A stretch of 64,000 nucleotides of DNA from the NCBI GenBank assembly GCA_902778255.1, contig CACYXD010000005.1, forward strand, positions 1-64,000, given 5' to 3'. Numbering within the stretch: the first letter of the stretch is position 1; every line of letters begins with the position of its first letter. Positions 17,218 through 26,621 of this stretch are shown here, piece after piece. Below the pieces are notes generated by a model. It saw only the letters and a program-made list of their open reading frames with translations. It was not told the DNA's origin and made no database searches. The position numbers and the translations under genes are program-made. Source of the stretch: an uncultured Prevotellaceae bacterium. GTDB taxonomy: Bacteria; Bacteroidota; Bacteroidia; Bacteroidales; Bacteroidaceae.

Positions 17218-17825
17218 TTTGTATATCGTTGTCTTTTTGGTGTATTTTCTTCATTTCTCTTTTGCTGTAACTCTCGTTCGTGAACAGTTATGATGGTATC
17301 GCGTTCATCGCAAAAAGCCTTAACGCTTCCCACAATTACTTGGGGATCAAAATAACTATAGAACCGTTCGTACATGCCCGCCTTGAAATTAAAGAAGAAG
17401 AGCATAATTTCATCAGTTTTCAGATATTTGTATCTACTCGCAATAGCCATAGCTACTAACTGGATTTGTGCTTCGCTTGCGTCTTCTTTTAACCCGCAAC
17501 AGATGCTAACGTCGGCTATTTGTGGTACAAGCCAGACTGCAGACGCAAACATTCCGTATGTTATGTCAAGCAAATCTAAACGTGGCGAATTTCCATAAGT
17601 ACATTGCACTGGGTTTTGGCATAGATAAAACTGTCGCGAAGGCGTATTGGCGATTACAAATTCGTTGAAAGTGGGGTACTTCTGTAAAAGATGCGACACC
17701 ATTCTTGCATTATCAGGTTCATTTCGAAGTCGAACTAAATCTTTCGATAACGTTAGTTGCGGCGCTAAGTACGTCCCGTTTTCTTTTTTCCTGTTTATCA
17801 ATTCTTGGGTTAATGTTGATTCCAT
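17214..17825 (-). CDS. Hypothetical phage/ICE-type protein
   Basis: No function recognised. The 203-aa product is mainly helical, with a conserved-looking centre (CTYGNSPRLDLLDITYG, then PQIADVSICCGLKEDAS) and a basic tail. The ATG at 17825 makes it overlap the upstream gene by 107 bases in another frame; an internal ATG at 17702 would remove the overlap. The residues before 17702 look protein-like, so the longer form was kept. It resembles small uncharacterised proteins common in Bacteroidota mobile elements. Confidence 0.6.
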   Translation of the reverse strand: MESTLTQELINRKKENGTYLAPQLTLSKDLVRLRNEPDNARMVSHLLQKYPTFNEFVIANTPSRQFYLCQNPVQCTYGNSPRLDLLDITYGMFASAVWLVPQIADVSICCGLKEDASEAQIQLVAMAIASRYKYLKTDEIMLFFFNFKAGMYERFYSYFDPQVIVGSVKAFCDERDTIITVHERELQQKRNEENTPKRQRYTK

Positions 17826-18249
17826 TTGACTGCATTTCTGAGGGGTTAGACTCTATATTGATGTTAATAGCGTTAGCTATATCATCATTATTTTTACTTT
17901 TACATTTATCATTACTATTATTGTTACTCTTGCATGCGTTCGCTTGCAATGGCATACCGTCGCTTTCGTTTGTATTCGACTGAGGACGGTTGTTGCCATT
18001 TTGATGACGTCTTAGTGCATTCAAACGATTTTGTTCGCATCGGTCTGAGTACTTCTTGAAGTCTCGATCGATTTGAATTTTGAACATTGAGAATAGTGCT
18101 TGTAGAGCAGTATCGGTGCTTTCCAAAGGCATTCCCGAAGATGAATATTCAAGAATACCTTTGAAAAGTATGCCAGCCTGTTCGTTTGTTAAGCACTTGA
18201 CTGCGGTATTATTCTCAGAGTGAATAATAATGCTTGTTGCTTCTTTCAT
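17719..18249 (-). CDS. DUF6291-like mobile-element protein
   Basis: The 176-aa product starts with a compact domain (KCLTNEQAGILFKGILEY, then ALFSMFKIQIDRDFKKY) like the N-terminal domain of phage replication-type proteins annotated DUF6291. A low-complexity Asn/Ser/Lys stretch follows (about 90-150). It lies 2 bases after an HTH gene and overlaps the next gene. The Asn-rich linker is AT-rich compared with neighbours. Role in element replication is a guess from similar arrangements. Confidence 0.55.
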   Translation of the reverse strand: MKEATSIIIHSENNTAVKCLTNEQAGILFKGILEYSSSGMPLESTDTALQALFSMFKIQIDRDFKKYSDRCEQNRLNALRRHQNGNNRPQSNTNESDGMPLQANACKSNNNSNDKCKSKNNDDIANAININIESNPSEMQSNGININPRIDKQEKRKRDVLSAATNVIERFSSTSK

Positions 18250-18251
18250 GC

Positions 18252-18605
18252 TTAAACAGCCCTATGCCTTTTGATGAATTCCTGAGCTTCATGCTCCAAC
18301 TCTTCCTGGCTTTTGCTATGACGCTGTTTCATCCAGTCATCAATCTCGGACTGGAGAAAAGCCAATGCTTTATTGATCTTATGGTAGGGTATCTGCTTGT
18401 TGGAAACCCAGCCATAGACGGTCTGCTTAACAGGATGGGAAGGAATGTAAGCACATAGTTCATCGATATCCATCCAATGGGGTGCATTGCTTATTTGCTG
18501 TCTGTTACGCATGGTTTGAATGGTTTCTTCTAACCCTTCAACCTTCCAAATGAGGTAGGACAATGCTCCTGGCATTTCCTCCAAAGTCGTAATGTTTTTG
18601 CTCAT
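18252..18605 (-). CDS. Helix-turn-helix (excisionase-type) protein
   Basis: The 117-aa product has a short coiled N-terminus and then WMDIDELCAYIPSHPVKQTVYGWVSNKQIPYHK, the MerR/AlpA-like HTH_17 layout used by excisionases and transposon regulators, ending in a helical basic tail. It lies first in a four-gene unit (18605 to 16870). It probably binds DNA near the element ends or represses its own unit. Confidence 0.7.
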   Translation of the reverse strand: MSKNITTLEEMPGALSYLIWKVEGLEETIQTMRNRQQISNAPHWMDIDELCAYIPSHPVKQTVYGWVSNKQIPYHKINKALAFLQSEIDDWMKQRHSKSQEELEHEAQEFIKRHRAV

Positions 18606-18775
18606 ATCTCTGTTATCCTTTAATTTAATGAATATTTCAGGTGCAAAGGAACAGCAAAAAGAAGAACCAATAAGGAATTATTAGAAAAAGGTTGTGATTT
18701 TAACATTTCACGCCAAGGAAACGCCTATATAAAGGGTACGAAGATAGGCTTCAGATAACAAAAAGTGGAAAAAAC

Positions 18776-18802
18776 AGCCCTCGAACAGTTCATCCGAGGG
18801 CT
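18776..18802 (-). terminator. Terminator of the integrase gene
   Basis: AGCCCTCG (18776-18783) and CGAGGGCT (18795-18802) pair perfectly; on the minus strand GTTTTTTCC follows. A second weaker repeat GCCTAT/ATAGGC lies at 18723-18749. Confidence 0.75.
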
Positions 18803-18817
18803 ATAAGACATAGGAAT

Positions 18818-20095
18818 TCATTGATTCTTGTCTGGCTTATCAGGTTCTAAGTCATCAATGTGGATTGAATTAGCTGCTTTTACTTTGGCAGAATCTACCA
18901 TATGGGCATAAATCTGAGTGGTTCGGATATTCTTATGCCCTAACAATTTCTGTATGGTATAGAGTCCTGTCCCATTCTCTAATTGTAACGTGGCAAAAGA
19001 ATGACGAAAGCAGTGGAACGTGATGTGCTTGGTAATACCAGCAGCTTCAATCCATTTCTTTACAGGTCTATTAATCCAAGAAGGATCCTGCAACCCTTCG
19101 AAAACCAGTCGGTCAGGGTCACGACGTTCTCCACACAACTCATAAGCTTGGGCAGAAATCGGGTGGTATTCAGGAACATCTGTTTTATCTTGCATTTTCA
19201 CGATCTGCCAAGAATTATTAAGATATTGAAGCCGTCCCCAGGTTAAAGACTGGATATCGCAGTGGCGAAGGCCAGTCATAATAGAAAAGAAGGATGCCCT
19301 TCGTAGGATGTCACTCTTACATGGCGTCTTTGCCAATTTCTTCACTTCCTCCATATTGAGGACCTCGCGAAGAGCATCTTGCGCCTGGATACCATTTACC
19401 TTGCTGCTGATATCAACAGTAAGGTACTCGTCAATGAATGCCTGACGAACACCAGCCTTTACTATGGCAAAATAGGTTGAAGCTGTGTTTTGCTTGATTT
19501 TGCCTTTTTTGTTGCCACCTTGTGGAGCTGCCAGCAAGAACATCTTAAAGTCTTCAAGGAATTTGACGGAAATAGTCTTGAATGGTATGGGCTTGCTATG
19601 CGAATATAACTTTAGTAATTCTGCAACACGCTCCCAGTTTACGATGATTGAGTCAGAACTATTGGGGTGGCGCTTGTAAATGATACTTTCAAAATACTTG
19701 ATGAAATCCTGCTCACCACGTTCGTTTTGGGCTTTCATTTCTGCTTCTTTATCGGTGTAGATAATAGCACTATCGTATTCATGCTGGCGTAACTTCCTTA
19801 CTTCGTCTGCATAGATACATGCTTCCTGATCCAATTTCGATGTGCAAAGAATTACTCCATTGATATCTCTCTTAGGACGGTATTTGAATTCCCCATCAGG
19901 GGTGACACCAGTAACAGAAGACTTATCCCAGATGGGAGTGCGGATGATACGGTTCAATGATTCAACAATCCTTTTCTTGCCGGGTTGGCTCGGATCGTTT
20001 ACAGGGTATGCTTCAACGGTAAGATACCATTCTTCTTTATACTCAGACTTGCGGAGTTTAACAGTTACCTTGGTATTTAAAAGTTTCTTCCTCAT
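18818..20095 (-). CDS. Tyrosine site-specific recombinase (integrase)
   Basis: The 425-aa product has an arm-binding N-terminus, a SAM-like core-binding domain, and the catalytic domain. Catalytic residues are visible: R in TGLRHCDIQSL, H-x-x-R in FHCFRHSFATL, H in LLGHKNIRTTQIYAH, with Tyr as nucleophile. It is of the Bacteroidota integrase type found in conjugative and mobilisable elements. It lies near one island end, 12 bases after the excisionase-like gene. The target site inferred here is the 3' end of dnaK, because the 11-bp repeat flanks the island there. Confidence 0.93.
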   Translation of the reverse strand: MRKKLLNTKVTVKLRKSEYKEEWYLTVEAYPVNDPSQPGKKRIVESLNRIIRTPIWDKSSVTGVTPDGEFKYRPKRDINGVILCTSKLDQEACIYADEVRKLRQHEYDSAIIYTDKEAEMKAQNERGEQDFIKYFESIIYKRHPNSSDSIIVNWERVAELLKLYSHSKPIPFKTISVKFLEDFKMFLLAAPQGGNKKGKIKQNTASTYFAIVKAGVRQAFIDEYLTVDISSKVNGIQAQDALREVLNMEEVKKLAKTPCKSDILRRASFFSIMTGLRHCDIQSLTWGRLQYLNNSWQIVKMQDKTDVPEYHPISAQAYELCGERRDPDRLVFEGLQDPSWINRPVKKWIEAAGITKHITFHCFRHSFATLQLENGTGLYTIQKLLGHKNIRTTQIYAHMVDSAKVKAANSIHIDDLEPDKPDKNQ

Positions 20096-20107
20096 AATTC
20101 TACTTGT

Positions 20108-20662
20108 TTATAATGATTTGTATAAGTTGTCGATTTCCTTTTTGGGCGCATAGACATAGTTGCCAATTTGTCGGGTAGGGATGGAGTATTTTCTGATGTG
20201 CGCCCATACTGTACTATCGTCTATCCTGAATTTCTTGGAGATTTCGCCGATGGTATAGCAATTCTCCGGCTCCATGTCGTAGAGACGTGGTAGCAAATGT
20301 TCATCCTTGATGGGCTCTTCACGCAAAGGAATCATCTTTTCCAACTGCTCGCGAGAAATACGGGTGAGTCTTTCACCTATATTTATATAAGGTAGTCGGC
20401 CTTTGCGTATCAAGCGATAGATGGTATCCCTGCTGATGGCATACATGGCGACGGCCTCCTTCACGCTGATAAATTCTCTTTCACCAGGAATAAGTTGAGC
20501 GATTTGATTCAGCTGCTCTTCTTTAGCTTTGGCAGCCTTACGATTCTTGTAGGCAATATCTGTACAATGCCTACAACAGTAGCGGGAGTCTAATGTCTTT
20601 GCGATAAAGGTGTTCCCACATACTTCACACTTGCGTTTGATCTGAAATTTTGCTTCTGGCAT
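20108..20662 (-). CDS. Zinc-ribbon and double excisionase-type HTH protein
   Basis: The 184-aa product starts with a zinc ribbon (CEVCGNTF...CCRHC), then two HTH_17-like segments: FISVKEAVAMYAISRDTIYRLIRKG and YTIGEISKKFRIDDSTVWAHIRK. This is the layout of excisionase or recombination-directionality proteins that sit next to integrases. It is the first gene from the dnaK end and probably cotranscribed with the integrase. Direct repeats of GTCGC in its upstream region are candidate binding sites. Confidence 0.75.
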   Translation of the reverse strand: MPEAKFQIKRKCEVCGNTFIAKTLDSRYCCRHCTDIAYKNRKAAKAKEEQLNQIAQLIPGEREFISVKEAVAMYAISRDTIYRLIRKGRLPYINIGERLTRISREQLEKMIPLREEPIKDEHLLPRLYDMEPENCYTIGEISKKFRIDDSTVWAHIRKYSIPTRQIGNYVYAPKKEIDNLYKSL

Positions 20663-20718
20663 AATTCTTTAAAATTAAGTATGTATAAGTACTAATAAAT
20701 ATAAATAGGTAGCATCTC

Positions 20719-20758
20719 GTCGCAAATTAAGTCGCGTTACATAAATGTCGCAAAAATG
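20719..20758 (+). repeat. GTCGC repeats at the right island end
   Basis: GTCGCAAA (20719), GTCGCGTT (20731) and GTCGCAAAA (20747) lie between the excisionase-like gene and dnaK. AATGTCGCAAAAATG (20744-20758) nearly matches the left-end copy at 3675-3688. On the minus strand TTTG and TTAATTTG with a 20-base spacer overlap them and may be the excisionase promoter. Confidence 0.5.
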
Positions 20759-20809
20759 GGATAAATAAGGGCATAATAAAGACATAGCAAACATGAGGAC
20801 ATAGAAAAC

Positions 20810-20844
20810 AAATAGCGTGTAACTCGTTGAGCTACACGCTATTT
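20810..20844 (-). terminator. Current dnaK terminator
   Basis: 12-bp perfect inverted repeat AAATAGCGTGTA / TACACGCTATTT around an 11-base loop; GTTTTC follows on the minus strand. It lies inside the island edge, so it would be supplied by the element. Confidence 0.75.
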
Positions 20845-20877
20845 CGTTGCGTTTTGTTATGTCTTTGCCTATCGGTG

Positions 20878-22734
20878 TCATTTGACCTCCTCGAAGTCTG
20901 CATCCTGAACGTCGTCGTTAGGATTTGACTGAGTCTGCTGACCACCCTGATACTGCTGCTGACCTGCGTCGGCTCCGGGCTGACCTGCACCAGCCTGCTG
21001 ATACATCTTCTGAGAAGCTGTCTGCATCACCTGGTTCAGGTTGTTTATGGCGGTGTCGATGGCTGCGATGTCGCCTGCCTTGTGGGCATCTTTCAACTGA
21101 TTAACGGCAGCCTCTACGTTGGCCTTCTCGGCACCCAGCTTGTCACCATTCTCGTTGAGGAAGGTCTCAGTCTGGAAAATCATAGAGTCGGCCTGATTCA
21201 TCTTGTCGATGCGCTCGCGCTCCTTCTTATCGTTCTCAGCATTAGCCTCGGCCTCGGCCTTCATGCGGTTGATCTCGTCCTGTGACAGACCGCTGGATGC
21301 CTCGATGCGGATAGCCTGCTCCTTACCGGTGGCCTTATCCTTAGCAGAAACCTTCACGATACCGTTGGCGTCGATGTCGAAGGTAACCTCAATCTGAGGA
21401 ACACCACGACGAGCGGGAGCGATGCCGGTGAGGTTGAACTGACCCAGGCTCTTGTTCTGAGAAGCCATAGGACGCTCGCCCTGCAGCACGTGGATGGTCA
21501 CCTCTGTCTGATTGTCAGCAGCGGTAGAGAATACCTGGCTCTGCTTGCAAGGAATCGTGGTGTTGGCGTCGATCAGCTTGGTCATCACACCACCGAGGGT
21601 CTCGATACCCAAGGTCAGAGGAGTAACGTCGAGCAATACGATGTCCTGACCAGTCTCCTGGTTGAGGATAGCACCCTGGATAGCAGCACCAACGGCTACT
21701 ACCTCGTCGGGGTTAACACCCTTTGAAGGCTCCTTGCCGAAGTAGTTCTTCACGAGGGTCTGCACAGCAGGGATACGGCTTGAACCACCTACGAGGATAA
21801 CCTCATCGATATCTGATGTAGAGATACCTGCATCGCGAACGGCGTTCTGACAGGGCACCAAACAAGCCTGAATGAGGTTGTGGGCCAGCTGCTCGAACTT
21901 AGCACGTGTGAGGGTCTTCACCAAGTGCTTGGGAACACCACCAACGGGCATGATGTAGGGCAGGTTGATCTCTGTAGAGGTAGTGCTTGACAGCTCAATC
22001 TTTGCCTTCTCGGCAGCCTCCTTCAGACGCTGCATAGCCATAGGATCGCTCTTCAGATCAGCACCCTCGTCGTTCTTGAACTCCTGTACCAGCCAGTCGA
22101 TGATAACCTGGTCGAAGTCGTCACCACCCAGGTGAGTGTCACCATTGGTAGAGAGTACCTCGAACACACCACCACCGATCATATCCTTGTTGGTCTTGTC
22201 GATACCGTAAGCCAGAGCTGCTGCTGTAGGCTCGTTGACGATACGACGTACGTTGAGACCTGCAATCTGACCAGCCTCCTTAGTTGCCTGACGCTGAGAG
22301 TCAGAGAAGTAAGCGGGCACGGTGATGACAGCCTCAGTAACCTCTTGTCCGAGGTAGTCCTCAGCGGTCTTCTTCATCTTCTGAAGTACCATAGCAGAAA
22401 TCTCCTGAGGAGTATACTTACGACCATCGATTTCAACACGGGGATAACCACCCTCGTTAACTACAGTAAATGGTACGCGAGAAATTTCCTTCTCGGTCTG
22501 CTGCCATGTCTCACCCATGAAACGCTTGATAGAATAAACGGTGTTCTTCGGGTTGGTGATAGCCTGACGCTTGGCGGGATCGCCAATCTTACGCTCGCCA
22601 CCCTCGACGAAACCTACTACTGAAGGCGTAGTGCGCTTGCCTTCGCTGTTAGCAATGACAACGGGCTCGTTGCCTTCGAAAACGGATACACAAGAGTTTG
22701 TTGTACCCAAGTCAATTCCAATAATCTTTCCCAT
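20878..22734 (-). CDS. dnaK: Chaperone DnaK (Hsp70)
   Basis: The 618-aa product is a full-length Hsp70. It opens with [16 protein letters not shown] (phosphate loop), has [14 protein letters not shown] and [12 protein letters not shown] in the ATPase, the [11 protein letters not shown] substrate-binding part, a helical lid, and a Gly/Gln-rich tail ending in DADFEEVK. It folds nascent and stressed proteins in the cytosol with DnaJ and GrpE. It is monocistronic and divergent from the next gene. Its final five codons overlap the island attachment core, and insertion has kept the reading frame and stop, so the protein is unchanged in kind. Confidence 0.98.
   Translation of the reverse strand: MGKIIGIDLGTTNSCVSVFEGNEPVVIANSEGKRTTPSVVGFVEGGERKIGDPAKRQAITNPKNTVYSIKRFMGETWQQTEKEISRVPFTVVNEGGYPRVEIDGRKYTPQEISAMVLQKMKKTAEDYLGQEVTEAVITVPAYFSDSQRQATKEAGQIAGLNVRRIVNEPTAAALAYGIDKTNKDMIGGGVFEVLSTNGDTHLGGDDFDQVIIDWLVQEFKNDEGADLKSDPMAMQRLKEAAEKAKIELSSTTSTEINLPYIMPVGGVPKHLVKTLTRAKFEQLAHNLIQACLVPCQNAVRDAGISTSDIDEVILVGGSSRIPAVQTLVKNYFGKEPSKGVNPDEVVAVGAAIQGAILNQETGQDIVLLDVTPLTLGIETLGGVMTKLIDANTTIPCKQSQVFSTAADNQTEVTIHVLQGERPMASQNKSLGQFNLTGIAPARRGVPQIEVTFDIDANGIVKVSAKDKATGKEQAIRIEASSGLSQDEINRMKAEAEANAENDKKERERIDKMNQADSMIFQTETFLNENGDKLGAEKANVEAAVNQLKDAHKAGDIAAIDTAINNLNQVMQTASQKMYQQAGAGQPGADAGQQQYQGGQQTQSNPNDDVQDADFEEVK
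20885..20895 (-). other. attR core at the dnaK 3' end
   Basis: TTCGAGGAGGT on the minus strand, followed by CAAATGA, encodes the last residues of DnaK (F-E-E-V-K-stop). Identical to the core at 3618-3628; 17,267 bp separate them. Confidence 0.75.
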
Positions 22735-22841
22735 AATTGTATTTTTTTATTTGTTATTATTCAAAATATGTCACTGACTAGATAGCAAAGCGTGTGCCAA
22801 AAGTATAATTTTTCACAAGAAATGGCTTTTTGTCACGTCAT

Positions 22842-22875
22842 TTTGTCATAGAGTCAGAAAAAAGTTGTACCTTTG
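22842..22875 (+). promoter_or_regulatory. Promoter of the 22.9-kb secreted protein gene
   Basis: TTTG (22842-22845) and TACCTTTG (22868-22875), 22-base spacer, upstream of the start at 22903. Confidence 0.6.
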
Positions 22876-22902
22876 TCGCAATAAATAAAGATGTATATAC
22901 GT

Positions 22903-24219
22903 ATGAAGAGACTATTGACGATGTTGCTGGTAGCAGCGATGGCAGTTAATGTATCGGCTCAGGCTAATAAATATATCGTAAAGACAAAGGGGGCTAAGAA
23001 GGTGGCTGTAGAGGAACAGACTGCAGAGGGAACCGAGGTTCAGGAAGAGGAACCTGAGGACGAGATAGCCCGCAACTTCCGCTATGTCAGTATGTGTGAC
23101 TGGGGTAAAGGAATGCGTTTCATGGTCATACCGGATAAGAAGGACTTGGTGGTCAAAACCTTTGCGGATGCTGAGACAGACCAGATGGTAAGCAACATGA
23201 AATTGCGCCATAAGATTATGGTGTATCAAGGTCATGAGAATACGGGCGGCCTGCATGAGCATGTGAACTTTATTTGCGAAGACGATGGCAAGGCCTATTA
23301 CTTTGAGGTGCCCACAGCTTCGTTTGATGACTATTGCTTCGGCAAGTTGGGCGTTCCTACGTTGGCCTATCTTGGCGATGTTGACATTGCGATAGACTTT
23401 TTCAGGGATAAGAGCTTGTTTACGCTGGCCAACGAGTATTATGTGGACACAGAACTTGATGGTGATGGCTATGAGGTGATTACAGATGTCAAGGAAGGAA
23501 CGGAAGTGAAGGTCGTTGCTGTCGGCGTGGGCACGCGTAATTATCCTGTTAAGATTATTGTTACAGACAAGACTGGTCGTGAGTTTTATCAGAATGTGGC
23601 AATCAGTCGCACCAACAGCGGAATGCGTGATGATGAGTTTGAGATAAGCAACAAGAAACTGCATCTGTTTAGTGGTGCTTTTGAACTGCCGGCTGACAAT
23701 ATGGCAGCTAGTGAGGCTTATCGTCACTATGTAGGTCAAGAGGTTTACACCAAATATCCATCTGTATTTACTGATGCTAATGACAGACCTGTCAAAATAG
23801 GCCGTCTATCGACATTCAAGATTATGGATATCCGTTCGCAACGTGGTACGAACTATGTCATGGTGACAGTGCGTGGTCTGGGTTCAGGTAAGACTTATAC
23901 GAAGCAGGTCACTTTTGTCAGCGAGGATGTGACAGGTGATATTGCCGGCACCCACGAGGACTTGTATGACAACCTCTTTGCTGCTGGTAACCCGTTGAAT
24001 ATCCCTGGCGTGAAGAAAGAACATCTGTCGGATATACAAAAGGGCGTGGTGAATAAAGGCTTTTCAGAGAATGAGGTGAAACTGGCCCTTGGCGATCCCA
24101 GTGGTGGCGGCGATATGGATTCCAATACATACACGATGGTATATAAGCATCCTGGTAAACCTTATGCCTGTGTGTTTATGGACAAGAAGACAAGGACTGT
24201 AAAAAGTATTAAGCACTAA
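22903..24219 (+). CDS. Secreted protein of unknown function
   Basis: The 438-aa product begins with a signal peptide (MKRLLTMLLVAAMAVNVSAQ). An acidic stretch follows, and the body has no recognised enzyme motif. The last 60 residues (LSDIQKGVVNKGFSENEVKLALGDP...) resemble the small SmpA/OmlA-type repeat that packs against outer-membrane proteins. An ATG 12 bases upstream is also possible. It is monocistronic, divergent from dnaK and convergent with recA. Periplasmic or outer-membrane-associated location is likely. Confidence 0.7.
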   Translation: MKRLLTMLLVAAMAVNVSAQANKYIVKTKGAKKVAVEEQTAEGTEVQEEEPEDEIARNFRYVSMCDWGKGMRFMVIPDKKDLVVKTFADAETDQMVSNMKLRHKIMVYQGHENTGGLHEHVNFICEDDGKAYYFEVPTASFDDYCFGKLGVPTLAYLGDVDIAIDFFRDKSLFTLANEYYVDTELDGDGYEVITDVKEGTEVKVVAVGVGTRNYPVKIIVTDKTGREFYQNVAISRTNSGMRDDEFEISNKKLHLFSGAFELPADNMAASEAYRHYVGQEVYTKYPSVFTDANDRPVKIGRLSTFKIMDIRSQRGTNYVMVTVRGLGSGKTYTKQVTFVSEDVTGDIAGTHEDLYDNLFAAGNPLNIPGVKKEHLSDIQKGVVNKGFSENEVKLALGDPSGGGDMDSNTYTMVYKHPGKPYACVFMDKKTRTVKSIKH

Positions 24220-24227
24220 GATATGAT

Positions 24228-24267
24228 AACGAATTGGGGGCAAGGAATTCCTTGCCCCCAATTCGTT
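24228..24267. terminator. 40-bp perfect palindrome, bidirectional terminator
   Basis: AACGAATTGGGGGCAAGG and its exact complement meet at AATT with no loop. It separates the convergent secreted-protein gene and recA, and T-rich runs occur on both sides. Confidence 0.85.
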
Positions 24268-24269
24268 TG

Positions 24270-25295
24270 TTATGCCTGATCGTGGAGCTTCTCCATGATT
24301 TTGGCCTCCAGCTCCTCGCAGAGCTCGGGGTTGTCTTTCAACAGCGCTTTCACGGCATCGCGTCCCTGAGCCAGTTTGGAATCCTCGTATGAGAACCAAG
24401 AGCCGCTCTTCTTGATAATACCATACTCTACACCAAGATCTACAATTTCGCCAACCTTCGAGATACCTTCGCCGAAAGTGATCTCAAACTCGGCCTTGCG
24501 GAAGGGAGGAGCCACCTTGTTCTTTACCACTTTTACACGAACCTGGTTGCCAATGATATTGTCGCCGTCCTTGATGGAGGTCACCTTACGGATATCCAGA
24601 CGTACGGAAGCATAGAATTTCAGAGCATTACCACCAGTAGTGGTCTCGGGGTTGCCAAACATCACACCAATCTTCTCGCGAAGCTGGTTGATGAAGATAC
24701 AGGTGGTGTTGGTCTTGGCGATGGTAGAGGTCACCTTACGCAGGGCCTGACTCATCAAACGGGCGTGCAAGCCTACAGCTGAGTCGCCCATGTCGCCCTC
24801 AATCTCCTTCTTAGGTGTCAGCGCTGCCACAGAGTCGATAACGATGATGTCGATAGCTGCCGAACGAATCAGCTGGTCGGCAATCTCCAATGCCTGTTCG
24901 CCGTTGTCTGGTTGGGAAATATATAGGTTGTTGATGTCAACACCCAGTTTCTGTGCATAGAAGCGGTCAAAGGCATGTTCGGCATCAATAAAAGCAGCAA
25001 CGCCACCAGCTTTTTGAGCCTCGGCAATAGCATGAATGGCCAGAGTGGTCTTACCACTCGACTCGGGTCCGTAAATCTCTATGATACGTCCCTTGGGATA
25101 TCCGCCCACGCCTAGTGCGGCGTTAAGTCCGATAGAACCGGTGGGTATCACCTCTACGTTTTCAATATTCTCCTCGCCCATTCGCATAATACTGCCTTTA
25201 CCGAAGTCTTTCTCAATCTTTGCCATAGCAGCCTGTAGGGCTTTCATCTTCTCTTGCTGAGGGGTCAATTGTTCTGTTTCTTCTTTCTTTGCCAT
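24270..25295 (-). CDS. recA: Recombinase RecA
   Basis: The 341-aa product is a typical RecA: Walker [10 protein letters not shown], the IDAEHAFD strand, Walker [14 protein letters not shown], and the L2 loop region [20 protein letters not shown] with GGNALKF. It forms filaments on single-stranded DNA for homologous recombination and repair. It is transcribed away from dnaK and convergent with the secreted-protein gene. The upstream region holds a four-unit 9-bp repeat rather than a recognisable SOS box. Confidence 0.98.
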   Translation of the reverse strand: MAKKEETEQLTPQQEKMKALQAAMAKIEKDFGKGSIMRMGEENIENVEVIPTGSIGLNAALGVGGYPKGRIIEIYGPESSGKTTLAIHAIAEAQKAGGVAAFIDAEHAFDRFYAQKLGVDINNLYISQPDNGEQALEIADQLIRSAAIDIIVIDSVAALTPKKEIEGDMGDSAVGLHARLMSQALRKVTSTIAKTNTTCIFINQLREKIGVMFGNPETTTGGNALKFYASVRLDIRKVTSIKDGDNIIGNQVRVKVVKNKVAPPFRKAEFEITFGEGISKVGEIVDLGVEYGIIKKSGSWFSYEDSKLAQGRDAVKALLKDNPELCEELEAKIMEKLHDQA

Positions 25296-25320
25296 ATTGT
25301 TATTATTTTATTGTTATTAT

Positions 25321-25356
25321 CTAGTATGACTAGTAGTACTAGGGGGACTAGTATTA
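25321..25356. repeat. Four 9-bp tandem units starting CTAG
   Basis: CTAGTATGA, CTAGTAGTA, CTAGGGGGA and CTAGTATTA follow each other exactly at 25321, 25330, 25339 and 25348. The last unit contains the stop codon of the adjacent gene. CTAG is usually rare, so four in register stand out. Confidence 0.8.
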
Positions 25357-26592
25357 CAGTTCGAGATCTCCGTCGTGAATCTCGTGCCAAGGCAGGCCCT
25401 GCTTGTTGAGCTGCTCCATGAATGGATCGGGATCGAACTCCTCTACGTTATGAACGCCGGGAGTGTTCCACAGACCCTTGCAGAACATCATGGCACCAAT
25501 CATAGCGGGCACGCCAGTGGTATAGCTGACACCTTGCATACCCGTCTCTTCGTAAGCTGCACGGTGGCTACAATTATTATATACATAATAGGTGTGCTCC
25601 TTGCCATCGTTGCCAATACCACGGATGCGACAGCCAATAGAGGTCTGACCCTCGTAGTTCTCGCCCAAATCCTGTGGGTTAGGCAGCACAGCCTTCAGGA
25701 ACTGCAGGGGCACAATTTTTACTTTTGCTACGCCAGAGCCTTCTGCCAATGGAGCCTCGTACTCTACTTCGTCGATACGGCTCATGCCGATATTCTGAAT
25801 CACCTCGAGGTGCTTCAGATACTGCTGACCAAAGGTCATCCAAAAGCGGGCACGCTTGATGGTGGGGTAGTTGATAACCAATGATTCAATCTCCTCGTGG
25901 TGCAGCAGGTAGCTGTCGCGAGGACCAATCTCGGGGTAGGTCAGGTCTTTGTGAATCTCCAGTGGCTCGGTCTCTACCCACTTGCCATTCTCCCAGTATA
26001 GTCCCTTTTGGGTAATCTCGCGGATATTGATTTCAGGGTTGAAGTTGGTGGCAAATGCCTTATGGTGATCGCCGGCATTACAGTCGACAATATCAAGATA
26101 CTGAATCTCCTTGAAGTGGTGCTTTGCAGCATAGGCTGTGTAAATAGAGGTTACACCAGGGTCGAAACCACAGCCGAGGATGGCCGTGAGCCCTGCCTTT
26201 TCGAAGCGCTCGCGATAGGCCCACTGCCATGAGTATTCGAAATGAGCTTCATCTTTAGGCTCATAGTTGGCTGTATCGAGATAGTTGCATCCGCAAGCCA
26301 GGCAGGCATCCATGATGGTCAAGTCCTGGTAGGGTAGGGCGAGGTTGATGACCAACTCGGGTTTGTAGTCGTTGAAGAGTGCTTTGAGCTGTTCAACATC
26401 ATCAGCATCTACCTGGGCGGTCTTAATGTCTAGTTTATAACCGGCTTTGTGGATATCCTCTACGATCTTGTCACACTTTGCTTTTCTGCGACTTGCAATC
26501 ATGAATTCTGTAAACACGTCAGCATTCTGAGCAATCTTGAATGCTGCCACTGTAGCGACGCCACCAGCGCCAATCATTAATACTCTTGACAT
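25354..26592 (-). CDS. Saccharopine dehydrogenase family enzyme (carboxynorspermidine synthase-like)
   Basis: The 412-aa product begins with a Rossmann fold (VLMIGAGGVATVAA) and has the saccharopine dehydrogenase layout: LALPYQDLTIMDACL, then GCGFDPGVTSIYTAYA. It resembles carboxynorspermidine dehydrogenase, which makes a polyamine precursor from aspartate semialdehyde and a diamine with NADPH. That assignment is from overall likeness, so a lysine-pathway saccharopine enzyme is also possible. It is probably cotranscribed with recA downstream, 58 bases apart, or read independently. Confidence 0.8.
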   Translation of the reverse strand: MSRVLMIGAGGVATVAAFKIAQNADVFTEFMIASRRKAKCDKIVEDIHKAGYKLDIKTAQVDADDVEQLKALFNDYKPELVINLALPYQDLTIMDACLACGCNYLDTANYEPKDEAHFEYSWQWAYRERFEKAGLTAILGCGFDPGVTSIYTAYAAKHHFKEIQYLDIVDCNAGDHHKAFATNFNPEINIREITQKGLYWENGKWVETEPLEIHKDLTYPEIGPRDSYLLHHEEIESLVINYPTIKRARFWMTFGQQYLKHLEVIQNIGMSRIDEVEYEAPLAEGSGVAKVKIVPLQFLKAVLPNPQDLGENYEGQTSIGCRIRGIGNDGKEHTYYVYNNCSHRAAYEETGMQGVSYTTGVPAMIGAMMFCKGLWNTPGVHNVEEFDPDPFMEQLNKQGLPWHEIHDGDLEL

Positions 26593-26621
26593 ATTATCAA
26601 TGCTTAATTATCAATGTTTAA

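Noticed and set aside
20675-20881. 68-codon minus-strand frame between dnaK and the excisionase-like gene
   Set aside because: It covers the dnaK terminator and the GTCGC repeats and resembles no protein.
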